Part shown: in pieces, positions 49,921-58,807 of the stretch
Numbering within the stretch: the stretch's first letter is position 1
How the letters are laid out: every line of letters begins with the position of its first letter
Assembly (NCBI RefSeq): GCF_900108565.1
Contig: NZ_LT629971.1
Coordinates: 1,984,001-2,048,000 of the forward strand
Reading direction: 5' to 3'
Length of the DNA stretch: 64,000 nt
DNA from: Mycolicibacterium rutilum
GTDB lineage: Bacteria > Actinomycetota > Actinomycetes > Mycobacteriales > Mycobacteriaceae
Made by a program: the position numbers and the translations under genes
The notes under the pieces: model-generated
The model's input: the letters and a program-made list of their open reading frames with translations, nothing else
Databases searched by the model: none
Told to the model about the DNA's origin: nothing

Positions 49921-50579
49921 GGATCAGCGCCGAACTGTCCGATATCGCGCGCCTCGGAGGCTTTTTCGCCATTGCGGTCGGTGGGCGAACCGCCGGCTGG
50001 CAGCCAATCACCCGCTGTTATACGGACGGATTCGCCGATCTGGTCGAGGCCACCGCGCAGCGCAGCGGCACGACCGACCGGCGGGCGGCAGCGTCGTTGG
50101 TGCAGTTCAGCCTCGCATCTCGGCTGTGGTCGCCCGCGATCGCCTGCGCGGTCAGCCACGGCATCGTGCCGGACTTCATCGGTCTGCATCGCGCCGACGG
50201 ATCCGCTGACCTGCTGTTGCCGGCGCCCACCGGGGTACGCGTGGACAGTGAACAACAGCTCGTCCAAGCGCTGTACGAGGCGGCGGTGCAGCGGAACCTG
50301 GAGCCGTTCGCGGATGGTCTCGGGGTCAAGCTCGCACCCGGACTGCTGTACGGGAACGCGGCCTCGGCCATGGTGGCGGCGACACATTCGCTGTACGGCA
50401 TGCGGCCGGATCTGCGCGACCACGCGACCCGAGTGGCCCGGGCACTGCTGCAGACCGGCAAGCTCGCCGATACCGGAACGGTGAAGGGCAACCTGGCATT
50501 TCGTCGTCGCAGTTGTTGTCTGTACTACCGCATTGCCGACGGTTCGAAGTGTGCTGACTGCGGACTGGTCAAGCGCTGA
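49917..50579 (+). CDS. FhuF-type (2Fe-2S)-binding protein
   Basis: The 220-residue protein ends with Cys200-Cys201-x10-Cys212-x2-Cys215 (RRSCCLYYRIADGSKC...), the 2Fe-2S pattern of FhuF siderophore-iron reductases. It is the last gene of the riboswitch operon, each gene overlapping the next by four bases. FhuF proteins release iron from siderophores by reduction; here, the partner is a predicted B12 importer. Reduction of cobalamin Co(III) after uptake is an attractive but untested idea. Confidence 0.85.
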   Translation: MRISAELSDIARLGGFFAIAVGGRTAGWQPITRCYTDGFADLVEATAQRSGTTDRRAAASLVQFSLASRLWSPAIACAVSHGIVPDFIGLHRADGSADLLLPAPTGVRVDSEQQLVQALYEAAVQRNLEPFADGLGVKLAPGLLYGNAASAMVAATHSLYGMRPDLRDHATRVARALLQTGKLADTGTVKGNLAFRRRSCCLYYRIADGSKCADCGLVKR

Positions 50580-50580
50580 G

Positions 50581-50618
50581 CAGTCAGTTCGCCGGACCGA
50601 ACGTGTGGGCGGTGACTG
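50581..50618. terminator. Possible terminator between convergent operons
   Basis: CAGTCA (50581-50586) pairs with TGACTG (50613-50618), and an inner GTTCG/CGAAC stem lies inside. There is no U-run. It lies in the 108-base gap between the convergent FhuF-like and YcgQ-like genes. Confidence 0.35.
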
Positions 50619-50687
50619 TCCCGTCGGCTCCTGCGTTTGCGGGCAGATCTCAGCCTCGTTCGGTCGAGTTGGCTGAACCAGCGGCGA

Positions 50688-51419
50688 TCAGTACGCATAC
50701 GGGTTGGGGGGCGGGTCGGTACGCGACTGGCTCACCGCGTTGAAAATCGGGACAGTGCGGCCGCTCGGATCACTCTGTCCAGCAGGAATTTTCCCTTCGA
50801 CACGGACCCAGGTGTCCTCCGGGTAAGCCGCAATCTGGAGCGCCGCCGGACCGCTCAACCGGATCCGGGCCAGTCGCGCGTCGGCCGCACAACACATGAT
50901 GACGACCCGGGCCAGATCGGTGCGGCCATTCTGCTTCAAGGTGAATCCGGTGACGGTGACGAGCCTGTCGTCGAGCGTGTTCGCGGAGTCCTGCGCCACC
51001 CGCACCAAGATCTCGGGCAGCGACAATGTCGGTGCACGCTCGTCGGGAAGTGGCGGAAACGCACGGCGCAGCACCTGGGGTGAGATCTCGGCGACCGACG
51101 GGCCCGCGGCCTGCGGGCTGATGGGCGGGGGAACGACGAAGGCCAACAAGGCGATCGGCACGGCGAGCAACCAGGCGACGCCGGGCCGATGGCGGTGGTC
51201 GTGCTCATGCTCGTGTCCGTCGTAATGGGCCTCGGATGAGCGGTCCCTGATGTCGCGGACGATCGCCACCAGCGCCAGCACGACCAGCAGCGCCGCCGAT
51301 GCGACCAGCCACGGCAGCAGGGACGGCTTGACGTACCGGGTGTAGGCGCCGGTGACGGCGATCATCGCTGTACTGATGCCGACCAGGAGCAGGATGGCGT
51401 TCTCGGTTTCGCGGCTCAT
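50688..51419 (-). CDS. TIGR03943-family (YcgQ-like) protein
   Basis: The 243-residue protein has two N-terminal transmembrane helices, a His-rich loop (DGHEHEHDHRHR, residues about 68-79), a third helix and an external domain of the DUF1980/TIGR03943 type. It is paired with a DUF318-type permease, as YcgQ is with YcgR in Bacillus, where both are Zur-controlled. This suggests metal handling. The start overlaps the permease stop (ATGA). Confidence 0.82.
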   Translation of the reverse strand: MSRETENAILLLVGISTAMIAVTGAYTRYVKPSLLPWLVASAALLVVLALVAIVRDIRDRSSEAHYDGHEHEHDHRHRPGVAWLLAVPIALLAFVVPPPISPQAAGPSVAEISPQVLRRAFPPLPDERAPTLSLPEILVRVAQDSANTLDDRLVTVTGFTLKQNGRTDLARVVIMCCAADARLARIRLSGPAALQIAAYPEDTWVRVEGKIPAGQSDPSGRTVPIFNAVSQSRTDPPPNPYAY

Positions 51420-52384
51420 CGCAGCACCAACATGCCGACCCCGGTGGCGACCAGCGTCGCCACCGCGAATGTGGTCGGCGCGAACCGGAGCGCGAAGCCG
51501 CGGCCGAACAGGCCCGCTTGCATTGCGCACAGTTTCAGATCCACCGCCGGTCCGACGACGAGGAAGACCAACCGAGGAAGAAGCGGCAGCATCGTCAGGC
51601 TCGCGGCCACGAACGCGTCGGCCTCTGAGCACAGCGACAGCACCACAGCCAGCAGGGCCATGGTCAGGATGCCGAGTAGCACCTGGCCCGCGAGATGCTC
51701 GTACATCCACTGTGGAACGACTACGTGCAACACCGCGGCCGCGGCGGCCCCGATCACCAGATACGAAGCGGCCTGGAGGAAATCGTGCCGGGCTGCTTCG
51801 GTGAACACGGTCCACCGCGAGCCCTCGCCGTGATGCAGTTTGGGTAGGCGTCGAGTGATCCACTCACCACGGCCAAACCGCGACCACAGGGCGCCCATGA
51901 TCAGTGCCGTCAACAATGACGCGACGCACCGTGCTGCGACCATTTGTGGTTGGCCCGGAAACGCGACCGCGGTCGCCACCAGCACGACCGGATTGATCGC
52001 CGGTGCGGCCAGCATGAACGTCAACGCCGCAGCACCGACAGCGCCTTCGCCGAACAGGCGACGCGCCACCGGCACCGAACCGCATTCACAGCCGGGCAGC
52101 GCGGCGCCGCTGACGCCGGCGGTGAGGATCGCGGCCGCCGGTCTGCGTGGCAACCAACGTGCCAACCGATCTGCGGTCACGAACGTCGCGACCAGTCCGC
52201 TGATCACCACGCCCAGCGCCAGGAATGGGATTGCTTGGACGAAGATGCCACAGAACACGGTCGCGGCCGTCGCGACATCTGGTGTGTCGACTACGAATCC
52301 GCGCAACGCGCCGCCGAAGACCGCGAGCATGACTGTGCCGATCACGAGCACCTGCATCGAGCCAACCCGCCGACGCGCCTGCAT
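51416..52384 (-). CDS. Permease of the UPF0718/DUF318 family (YcgR-like)
   Basis: The protein of about 322 residues has eight to ten transmembrane helices in two halves and the family motif GAALPGCECGSVPVARRL; Cys and charged residues inside helices are typical. The substrate is not proven. The start could be ATG 52384, GTG 52393 or ATG 52357; none has a clear ribosome site. It follows pxpA by about 33 bases. Confidence 0.82.
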   Translation of the reverse strand: MQARRRVGSMQVLVIGTVMLAVFGGALRGFVVDTPDVATAATVFCGIFVQAIPFLALGVVISGLVATFVTADRLARWLPRRPAAAILTAGVSGAALPGCECGSVPVARRLFGEGAVGAAALTFMLAAPAINPVVLVATAVAFPGQPQMVAARCVASLLTALIMGALWSRFGRGEWITRRLPKLHHGEGSRWTVFTEAARHDFLQAASYLVIGAAAAAVLHVVVPQWMYEHLAGQVLLGILTMALLAVVLSLCSEADAFVAASLTMLPLLPRLVFLVVGPAVDLKLCAMQAGLFGRGFALRFAPTTFAVATLVATGVGMLVLR

Positions 52385-52417
52385 CAGGACCACGAGTGTT
52401 GCTGCCGTCGAACGCTG

Positions 52418-53173
52418 CTAGACGAAGGCCTTGAGTTCCACGCCCTCGGCGACCAGTCGGTCACGTACAGCGGTTGCGATCTGTACGGCGCCCGGCGAAT
52501 CCCCGTGTACACAGACCGATTCGACGGTGATCGGAATGGTTGTCCCGTCGACCGCGTCGACCCGGCCGGCGCGGACCATCGACGCGACCCGTTCGGCGAT
52601 CTCGTCGGTGTCGTGTAACACGGCATTGCGCTCCCGCCGGGACACCAGCTGCCCGTCGGGACGATACGACCGGTCGGCGAATGCCTCGGGCACGGTATGT
52701 ATCCCGAGCTGCTCGGCTTCCCTGAACAAGGCCGAACCGGCAACTCCCAGGACGGGCAGGTTCGGATCGACGGCATGCACCGCCTCGGCGACGGCACGTG
52801 CCTGATCGCTGGAGGTTACAGCCGAGTTGTACAAGGCGCCATGCGGTTTCACGTAATCGACGGACGCCCCGGCGGCCGAGGCGAGGGCCTGGAGGGCGCC
52901 GATCTGGTAGATGACATCGGCCTTGAGTTCCTCGGGCGGCACATCAATGTAACGACGGCCGAACCCGGCGAGATCCCGATAGCTCACCTGGGCGCCGATG
53001 TGCACGCCGCGCTCGACGGCCGCTCTGCATGTCCGCAACAGCAGCGCCGGGTCGCCGGCATGAAACCCGCATGCCACGTTGGCGCTGGTGACTATGTCAA
53101 GCATGGCGTCGTCGTCACCGAGGCGCCACACCCCGAAGCCTTCGCCCAGGTCGGCGTTGAGGTCGATCGTCAT
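52418..53173 (-). CDS. pxpA: 5-oxoprolinase subunit A (LamB/YcsF family)
   Basis: The 251-residue protein has the family motifs DLNADLGEGFG, ANVACGFHAGDP and YVKPHGALYN. PxpA works with PxpB and PxpC to open 5-oxoproline with ATP, but neither partner is in the window. Its overlap with bluB (ATGA) makes a different role in this operon possible. Confidence 0.88.
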   Translation of the reverse strand: MTIDLNADLGEGFGVWRLGDDDAMLDIVTSANVACGFHAGDPALLLRTCRAAVERGVHIGAQVSYRDLAGFGRRYIDVPPEELKADVIYQIGALQALASAAGASVDYVKPHGALYNSAVTSSDQARAVAEAVHAVDPNLPVLGVAGSALFREAEQLGIHTVPEAFADRSYRPDGQLVSRRERNAVLHDTDEIAERVASMVRAGRVDAVDGTTIPITVESVCVHGDSPGAVQIATAVRDRLVAEGVELKAFV

Positions 53174-53847
53174 TCACCCGAGCTTAGGCCTGCTGGCTTG
53201 CTGCGGTGCCAAGAGTTCTCCCAGACGAATTCGTCGAGTGGCCGTCCGACCGTCCACCGGTCTATCTCGAGCGCAGGTCGGTCCGGGAACGCGGGTACCG
53301 GACCGAGGCAGATGATCGCAACGGGCTCGGCGTCGGCGGGCATCCCGAGCGTGTCGGCGAGCGCACGCGGATCGAAGATCGAGACCCAACCCATCCCGAG
53401 CCCCTCAGCCCGCGCTGCAAGCCATAGATTCTGCAACGCGCATGAGACGGACGCGAGATCCATCTGGGGAAGGGTTCGCCGGCCGAACACGTGTGTCGCC
53501 CTGTTGTCGGCAAGCGCTACGACGAACAACTCGGCGCACTCGAGGATCCCTTCGACTTTGAGTTGGAGGAACTCGTCTCCGCGCGGGCCTAGTGCCTCTG
53601 CTATGCGAAACCGTTCCTCGTCCACTATGCGATGGATTCGTTGTCGTACATCGGCGTTGGTGATCCGAATGAATCGCCACGGTTGCATCAGTCCCACGCT
53701 GGGTGCCGCGTGGGCTGCCTGCAGCAATCTGGCGAGCACGTCTTCGGGTATCTCCGAGTTCGGCACGAAGCGCCGCATGTCGCGTCGCTCGGCGATGACG
53801 CGGTAGACCGCGCGGCGCTCCGGTGCGCTGAACGCATGCTCGCTCAC
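53170..53847 (-). CDS. bluB: 5,6-dimethylbenzimidazole synthase BluB
   Basis: BluB breaks up reduced FMN with oxygen to make the lower ligand of cobalamin. The 225-residue nitroreductase-fold protein has the BluB segments RRDMRRFVPN, AAHAAPSVGLMQPWRFI, NLWLAARAEGLGMGWVSIF and a closing ENSW. These separate it from ordinary nitroreductases. The start is GTG 53847. It follows aztA on the same strand by 49 bases, so it may be read from the Zur-controlled promoter. Confidence 0.88.
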   Translation of the reverse strand: MSEHAFSAPERRAVYRVIAERRDMRRFVPNSEIPEDVLARLLQAAHAAPSVGLMQPWRFIRITNADVRQRIHRIVDEERFRIAEALGPRGDEFLQLKVEGILECAELFVVALADNRATHVFGRRTLPQMDLASVSCALQNLWLAARAEGLGMGWVSIFDPRALADTLGMPADAEPVAIICLGPVPAFPDRPALEIDRWTVGRPLDEFVWENSWHRSKPAGLSSGE

Positions 53848-53896
53848 GCCGGTGAGCCTAAGGCCAGCGGCATCCGGGTCAACACGAGCACGCCGC

Positions 53897-54589
53897 TCAA
53901 CCCAGGCTCAACGCCGCCGCCAGATTCGGTTCGGTGAATATCGCCTCCGGGCTGCCGGTGGCCAGCACGCTGCCGGCACCCAACAGCACGCAGAAGTCGA
54001 ACCGCCCCGCCAACCCGACATCGTGGGTGGCGGCGACAATGGTCCTCCCCGAGGCCGCGAGCCGAACTATCTGGCGTGCCACCCGGTCCCGGGAGTCCGC
54101 GTCCAGACCGACCGTGGGTTCGTCGAGCAACACGACCGGCGACTCCTGGGCGAAAGCCTGCGCCAGGAGAGTGCGCTGCCGCTGTCCGCCGGACAGGGTG
54201 CCGAGTCTGCGTCGGCGAAGATCATCGAGGCCCAGTTCGGTGATCCAGTAGTCGACGATCGCGCGGTCCTCCCGGGACGGACGCCGCCACAGCCCGAGCG
54301 CACGCCATCGGCCCATCATCACGGTTTCCGCGACGGTGATGGGCAAGGCATCGCTGACCTGACTGTGTTGGACCGCGAACGCCACTCCGTCTGCCCTCGG
54401 CGCATCGATGGAACCCTGCTGGGGGAACAGCGTGCCGGCGAGCAGGCCCAGCAATGTCGACTTTCCGGACCCATTGGCGCCGACGACGGCCGTTGTCGCG
54501 CCGCCCGGTATGTGCAGGGTCAACCCGTCGAGTACGCGGGTCTCGTTGTAGCCGAACCCTACTCCGTCGACGTGTATCGCGTCGTTCAT
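53897..54589 (-). CDS. aztA: Zinc ABC transporter ATPase AztA
   Basis: The 230-residue ATPase has Walker A GANGSGKST, signature LSGGQRQR, Walker B VVLLDEP and a His switch (ATHDVG). It diverges from aztB, C and D across a perfect Zur box, so it is the ATPase of that system. ATG 54589 has GGCGGA just before it, and the earlier TTG lacks support. Confidence 0.9.
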   Translation of the reverse strand: MNDAIHVDGVGFGYNETRVLDGLTLHIPGGATTAVVGANGSGKSTLLGLLAGTLFPQQGSIDAPRADGVAFAVQHSQVSDALPITVAETVMMGRWRALGLWRRPSREDRAIVDYWITELGLDDLRRRRLGTLSGGQRQRTLLAQAFAQESPVVLLDEPTVGLDADSRDRVARQIVRLAASGRTIVAATHDVGLAGRFDFCVLLGAGSVLATGSPEAIFTEPNLAAALSLG

Positions 54590-54605
54590 ACATCCGCCTA
54601 TCAAT

Positions 54606-54620
54606 TGAAAATGATTTTCA
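54606..54620. promoter_or_regulatory. Perfect Zur box between aztA and aztB
   Basis: TGAAAATGATTTTCA is a perfect 15-base palindrome and fits the Zur consensus exactly. It lies 16 bases upstream of aztA and 19 bases upstream of aztB. Confidence 0.93.
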
Positions 54621-54639
54621 TTAATGATAAGAGTCTAGG

Positions 54640-56634
54640 GTGCTTCACTGGCTGACCGACCCGTTCGACTCCGACGTCGTGCTGCGCGCGCTGATCGCCG
54701 GGGTGATCGTCGCCTGCCTGAGCGCGATCGTCGGCACCTGGGTCGTGTTGCGCGGATCGGCGTTCCTCGGCGATGCCATGTCGCACGGTGTGTTGCCCGG
54801 CGTCGCATTGGCCTCGCTGATGGGCGGCAACATCTTCATCGGTGCGATGGCTGCGGCACTGGTGATGGCCTACGGGGTGTCCGCTGTCAGTGGACGATCC
54901 CGGCTGTCAGCGGACACCAGCATCGGTCTGTTGTTGGTCGGGATGTTGGCCACCGGCGTGATCATCGTGTCGCACTCGCAGAGTTATGCCGTCGACCTGA
55001 CCGGTTTTCTCTTCGGAGACGTGCTGGCGGTGCGGTCGGCCGACTTCGCCTTCCTCGGCGCGGCCCTGGTGCTGACGGCCGCCGCAGCGATAGTGGGCAG
55101 GCGTGCCTTCGTTGCGGCCACTTTCGATACGCGCAAGGCCGTCACTCTGGGGCTCCGTCCACAGCTGGCTGCCGCGGTACTCACCGTGCTGATCGCGGTC
55201 GCGATCGTTGCGTCGTTCCGGGTTGTCGGCACGTTGTTGGTCTTCGGTCTCCTGATCGCGCCACCGGCGGCGGCCGCACTGTGGGCCAACACCATTCCGC
55301 AGATCATGACCGCCGCCGCGACGATCGGCGCGACGGCGGTGGGCCTCGGCCTGGTGATCTCGTGGCATGCGGCGACCGCGGGCGGGGCGACGATCGCAGC
55401 CGTCGCGGTAGGGATGTTCTTCCTTTCGCTGGCGGCTTCGACGCTACGTCGCCATGCCGCCAAGGTGGGCGCCGTTGTCGGGGCGGCGGCGTTGGTCGTC
55501 GGGTGCGGCGGAGGTGGCGATCGGGCGGTCACCACACCGCTTCCGTCCGGTGACCCCGAGGCCCCGCCTGCCGGTGCCGACGAATCGGCGGAACCGGTGA
55601 CACGGTTGGTGGTGGCCGACGTCGATACGGGTGAGTCGTCCGTCTTCGATGTGCTCGACGAGGTGGAAACGGGCGTCGGCCGGTTCGGTCCGGTCCGAAA
55701 GCTCAGCAGTGACGGCAGATTCGGCTATCTGCACGGTCCTGATGAACTTACCATCGTCGATTCCGGCTCCTGGACGTTCGACCATGGGGACCACAGCCAC
55801 TACTACGTGGCTTCGCCGGCGCTCGTGGGTACCGTCGCGTTGCGGGCGAACTCCGTCACGGCCAACCAGCAGGCGGCCGCTGTTCGCGCTGGTGATGGCG
55901 GGATTCGGGTATGGGACCGGAATCGTCTGGCGGAGCACGAGATCCGGGAATCAGAGGCCGACTTCGGTGTCCGTCACGATGTGGCGCAGGTCGCGCCGCG
56001 ACGCGACGGCCTGCTCGTCGTCACCGAGACCGGTCAACTGCAGGCCATCGACGACAACGGTTCGGTGCGGCCGGTGGCGGGTGAATGCCCGGCGGCGACC
56101 ACACCGGTCGTGCTCAGCAGATCTGTGATCTTCGGCTGTGCGAACGGCGCGGTGCGCGTCTCTGTCAGCGGACAAGAACCAACCGTGACACCCATCCCGT
56201 TCCCAGCCGGCAAACCCGCGGCGGCGTTCGGCCAGCTGCAGCACCGCGCCCGACACGACGTGCTTGCCGCGATCGCCGGCGACGAGGTCTGGGTGTTGGA
56301 CAGCGGGCGGCGAACCTGGTCCAGGGTGCCAGCGGTCAACGCCGTCGCGGTCAACGTCGGGGATGACGGGGAGGTGCTGACACTCACCCGGGACGGTGTC
56401 CTACACGCGATCGACATCGCTTCGGGTGCAGAAACGTCCAACGTCAGCGTTCTCGCCGACGGCGTGCCGGCCGACGGACCGTTGCCCGCGATCGTGGTCG
56501 ACCGCGAGCGCGCCTACATCAACAACGCCCGGGATCGCGAGATCTACGAGATCGACTACGGCGACCAGCTGAGAATCGCGCGCACTTTCACCGTCGATGC
56601 GAAGCCGGCACTGATGGTGGCGGCAGGCCGATGA
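54640..56634 (+). CDS. aztB: Zinc permease AztB fused to a lipoprotein-like beta-propeller
   Basis: The 664-residue protein has two parts. Residues 1 to about 268 are a ZnuB/AztB-type permease with seven or more helices (MSHGVLPGVALASL). Residues 270-289 look like a complete lipoprotein signal, with RRHAAK, a hydrophobic stretch and LVVGC (Cys289). Residues about 310-664 are a repeat-rich, AztD-like propeller with a His-rich site (DHGDHSHYY, His382, 385, 387). The reading frame is open and no stop or ribosome site splits it. GTG 54640 is used. The last codons overlap aztC (ATGA). The propeller would face outside, near the zinc-binding protein. Confidence 0.88.
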   Translation: MLHWLTDPFDSDVVLRALIAGVIVACLSAIVGTWVVLRGSAFLGDAMSHGVLPGVALASLMGGNIFIGAMAAALVMAYGVSAVSGRSRLSADTSIGLLLVGMLATGVIIVSHSQSYAVDLTGFLFGDVLAVRSADFAFLGAALVLTAAAAIVGRRAFVAATFDTRKAVTLGLRPQLAAAVLTVLIAVAIVASFRVVGTLLVFGLLIAPPAAAALWANTIPQIMTAAATIGATAVGLGLVISWHAATAGGATIAAVAVGMFFLSLAASTLRRHAAKVGAVVGAAALVVGCGGGGDRAVTTPLPSGDPEAPPAGADESAEPVTRLVVADVDTGESSVFDVLDEVETGVGRFGPVRKLSSDGRFGYLHGPDELTIVDSGSWTFDHGDHSHYYVASPALVGTVALRANSVTANQQAAAVRAGDGGIRVWDRNRLAEHEIRESEADFGVRHDVAQVAPRRDGLLVVTETGQLQAIDDNGSVRPVAGECPAATTPVVLSRSVIFGCANGAVRVSVSGQEPTVTPIPFPAGKPAAAFGQLQHRARHDVLAAIAGDEVWVLDSGRRTWSRVPAVNAVAVNVGDDGEVLTLTRDGVLHAIDIASGAETSNVSVLADGVPADGPLPAIVVDRERAYINNARDREIYEIDYGDQLRIARTFTVDAKPALMVAAGR

Positions 56635-57551
56635 AGCAGTTGACGCGCCTCGTCTCGCTGGCGCTTATCGCGTTACTGACGGCGTGCACCGGCGGGGGTG
56701 AAGACCAGACAGGCGATCACCACATCGTCGTGACGACGAACATCCTCGGCGACGTCGTGCGAAACGTCGTCGGCGACACCGCAGAGGTCACGGTGCTGAT
56801 GAAACCCAACTCCGATCCGCACTCCTTCGGGGTCTCGGCGCAGGAGGCGGCAGCCATGGTGACCGCCGATCTCGTGGTCTACAACGGTCTCGGGTTGGAG
56901 GAATCTCTACAGCGCCATGTCGATTCAGCTGCCGAGAGCGGCGTGCCGACGTTTGCGGTGGCCGAGCACGTCGATCCGATCCCGTATGCGTCGGGCGACG
57001 CCGAAGGGCGTCGCGATCCCCATTTCTGGACGGATCCGCACCGCATGCTCGCCGCGGTGGACGCGATCGTCGAGGCTGTGCGCAAGTACGTCCCGGATGC
57101 GGACGGCGGCCGGCTCGAGGCGAATGCGTCGCGGTTCCGGGCGGAGCTGAGCACATTGGCGGACTCGATGGCGAATCAGTTCGAGACCATCCCCGCCGAG
57201 CGACGCAAATTGGTGACGAACCACCATGTCCTCGGCTACCTGGCCGCCCGGTACGGCTTCACGGTGATCGGTGCGGTCGTGCCGAGCGGCACGACGCTGG
57301 CCTCGCCCAGTTCATCGGATCTCGACTCGCTCGCCGGGGCGGTTCGGGATGCGGGGGTGCCGGCGATCTTCGTCGACTCCTCCCATCCGGACCGACTGGC
57401 CCGCGTGCTCGCCGAAGACGCCGGAGTGGACGTGGACGTGGTGTCCCTGTACAGCGAGTCGCTGGACGAGCCCGGAACGCCCGCGGCGACCTACCTGGAC
57501 ATGATGCGGGCCAACACCGACGCGATCGTCGCCGGATTGACATCGCCCTGA
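56631..57551 (+). CDS. aztC: Zinc-binding ABC substrate protein AztC
   Basis: The 306-residue lipoprotein (lipobox LLTAC, Cys19) has the cluster A-I fold with His ligands in NSDPHSFGVS, RDPHFWTDPH and NHHVLGYLA and an acidic ligand in VDSSHPDR. It lacks the long His-rich loop of ZnuA, as AztC does. It captures zinc and passes it to AztB. Confidence 0.91.
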   Translation: MKQLTRLVSLALIALLTACTGGGEDQTGDHHIVVTTNILGDVVRNVVGDTAEVTVLMKPNSDPHSFGVSAQEAAAMVTADLVVYNGLGLEESLQRHVDSAAESGVPTFAVAEHVDPIPYASGDAEGRRDPHFWTDPHRMLAAVDAIVEAVRKYVPDADGGRLEANASRFRAELSTLADSMANQFETIPAERRKLVTNHHVLGYLAARYGFTVIGAVVPSGTTLASPSSSDLDSLAGAVRDAGVPAIFVDSSHPDRLARVLAEDAGVDVDVVSLYSESLDEPGTPAATYLDMMRANTDAIVAGLTSP

Positions 57552-57583
57552 ACCCAGCAGCAGAGCAATCGATGAGGAGGATC

Positions 57584-58756
57584 ATGTACACGAGGAGATG
57601 CGTCGCGGCATCAGCGGTGCTGGCGGTGGCGATGGCCGGCTGCGGCGGTAGTGGGGACCAGCCCGAGGGTCAAGGCGCACCGGCAGAGATCAACGTCAGC
57701 GAACCTGTCGTCACGACGTATGACGGCGGTGTGCTGGTGATCGACGGGGAAACTCTCGAGGTCAAGGCCGACATCTCGAAAGACGGTTTCCTGCGGGTGA
57801 ATCCGGCGGGAGACACCGAACACGTGCTGGTGTCGACCCGCGACGGCTTCCAGGTTCTCGACGCAGCGGGCGGCCGATTGACCGATACCGTATTCACCGC
57901 CGACGAGCCCGGACATGTCGTTGCTCATGGGGAGAACACCGTGCTCTTCGCCGACGGCAGCGGTGAGATCACCGTCTTCGACCCGCACCAGTTGGCCGAC
58001 GGCCCGCCGGAAGTGCAGACTGCGAAGACGCCGGAACCCCATCACGGTGTCGCTGTCGTGCTCAGTGACGGGACGCAGGTCCGTAGCGAGGGTAACGAGG
58101 AGACCCGCACGGGCGCAGCGGCTTTCGATGCCGGTGGTAAAGAGATCGCAAGGAGTGCAGAGTGCCCCGGCATCCACGGCGAAGCAGTGGTCGCCGGGGA
58201 GACCGCGCTGTTCGGCTGCGAGAACGGGGTACTGGCGTTCAGCGGCGGCGGGTTCCGCAAAATCGCGAGCCCGGGTGACTACGGCCGCGTCGGCACGATC
58301 AAGGCCCATCCCGACTCCACCGTCGGCCTGGGCGACTTCAAGGTCGACTCGGAGGCTGAAGTGGAACGGACAGAACAATTCTCGTTGATCAACGCCGAGA
58401 CCAACCAACTGACTATCGGCCGGTTACCCGCCTCGGTGAGCTACTCGTGGCGCTCGCTGGCCCGGGGGCCGCACGCCGAGGCGCTGATCCTGGGCACCGA
58501 CGGGAACCTCTACGTGATCAACCCGGATACCGGCGCGACGGTGAAGACGATCGCGGTCACGGAAAAATGGACCGAGCCGGACGACTGGCAGCAGCCACGG
58601 CCGGCGGTGTTCGCCCGCGACCACGATGTGTATGTGACCGAACCGGCGAGCAACGAGGTGCACATCGTCGACATCGACGCCGTCGAGGTGACCAAGTCGG
58701 TCACCTTGGAGCAGACGCCCAACGAGATCAGCGGTTCGGTCGGGCACGAGCACTGA
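57584..58756 (+). CDS. aztD: Zinc metallochaperone AztD
   Basis: The 390-residue lipoprotein (lipobox AMAGC, Cys20) is a beta-propeller of the AztD type. AztD transfers zinc to AztC in the Paracoccus system. ATG 57584 is chosen because AGGAGG is located directly before it, inside the weaker start at 57572. It is a second propeller next to the one fused to AztB. Confidence 0.88.
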   Translation: MYTRRCVAASAVLAVAMAGCGGSGDQPEGQGAPAEINVSEPVVTTYDGGVLVIDGETLEVKADISKDGFLRVNPAGDTEHVLVSTRDGFQVLDAAGGRLTDTVFTADEPGHVVAHGENTVLFADGSGEITVFDPHQLADGPPEVQTAKTPEPHHGVAVVLSDGTQVRSEGNEETRTGAAAFDAGGKEIARSAECPGIHGEAVVAGETALFGCENGVLAFSGGGFRKIASPGDYGRVGTIKAHPDSTVGLGDFKVDSEAEVERTEQFSLINAETNQLTIGRLPASVSYSWRSLARGPHAEALILGTDGNLYVINPDTGATVKTIAVTEKWTEPDDWQQPRPAVFARDHDVYVTEPASNEVHIVDIDAVEVTKSVTLEQTPNEISGSVGHEH

Positions 58757-58784
58757 CGCAGGCGGACGATGTGCGAGACATAGG

Positions 58785-58800
58785 TGAAAACGGTTATCGT
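58785..58800 (+). promoter_or_regulatory. Degenerate Zur box over the leaderless znuA promoter
   Basis: TGAAAACGGTTATCG (58785-58799) shares 11 of 15 positions with the consensus dyad. The -10 box TATCGT (58795-58800) overlaps its end and stops seven bases before ATG 58808, so bound Zur would block transcription. Confidence 0.65.
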
Positions 58801-58807
58801 TATCGCC

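Noticed and set aside
55430..55510. Split of the aztB fusion into two genes
   Set aside because: No stop, ribosome site or good in-frame start lies at the junction; only a GTG within the hydrophobic stretch is available, so one fused gene is the better reading.
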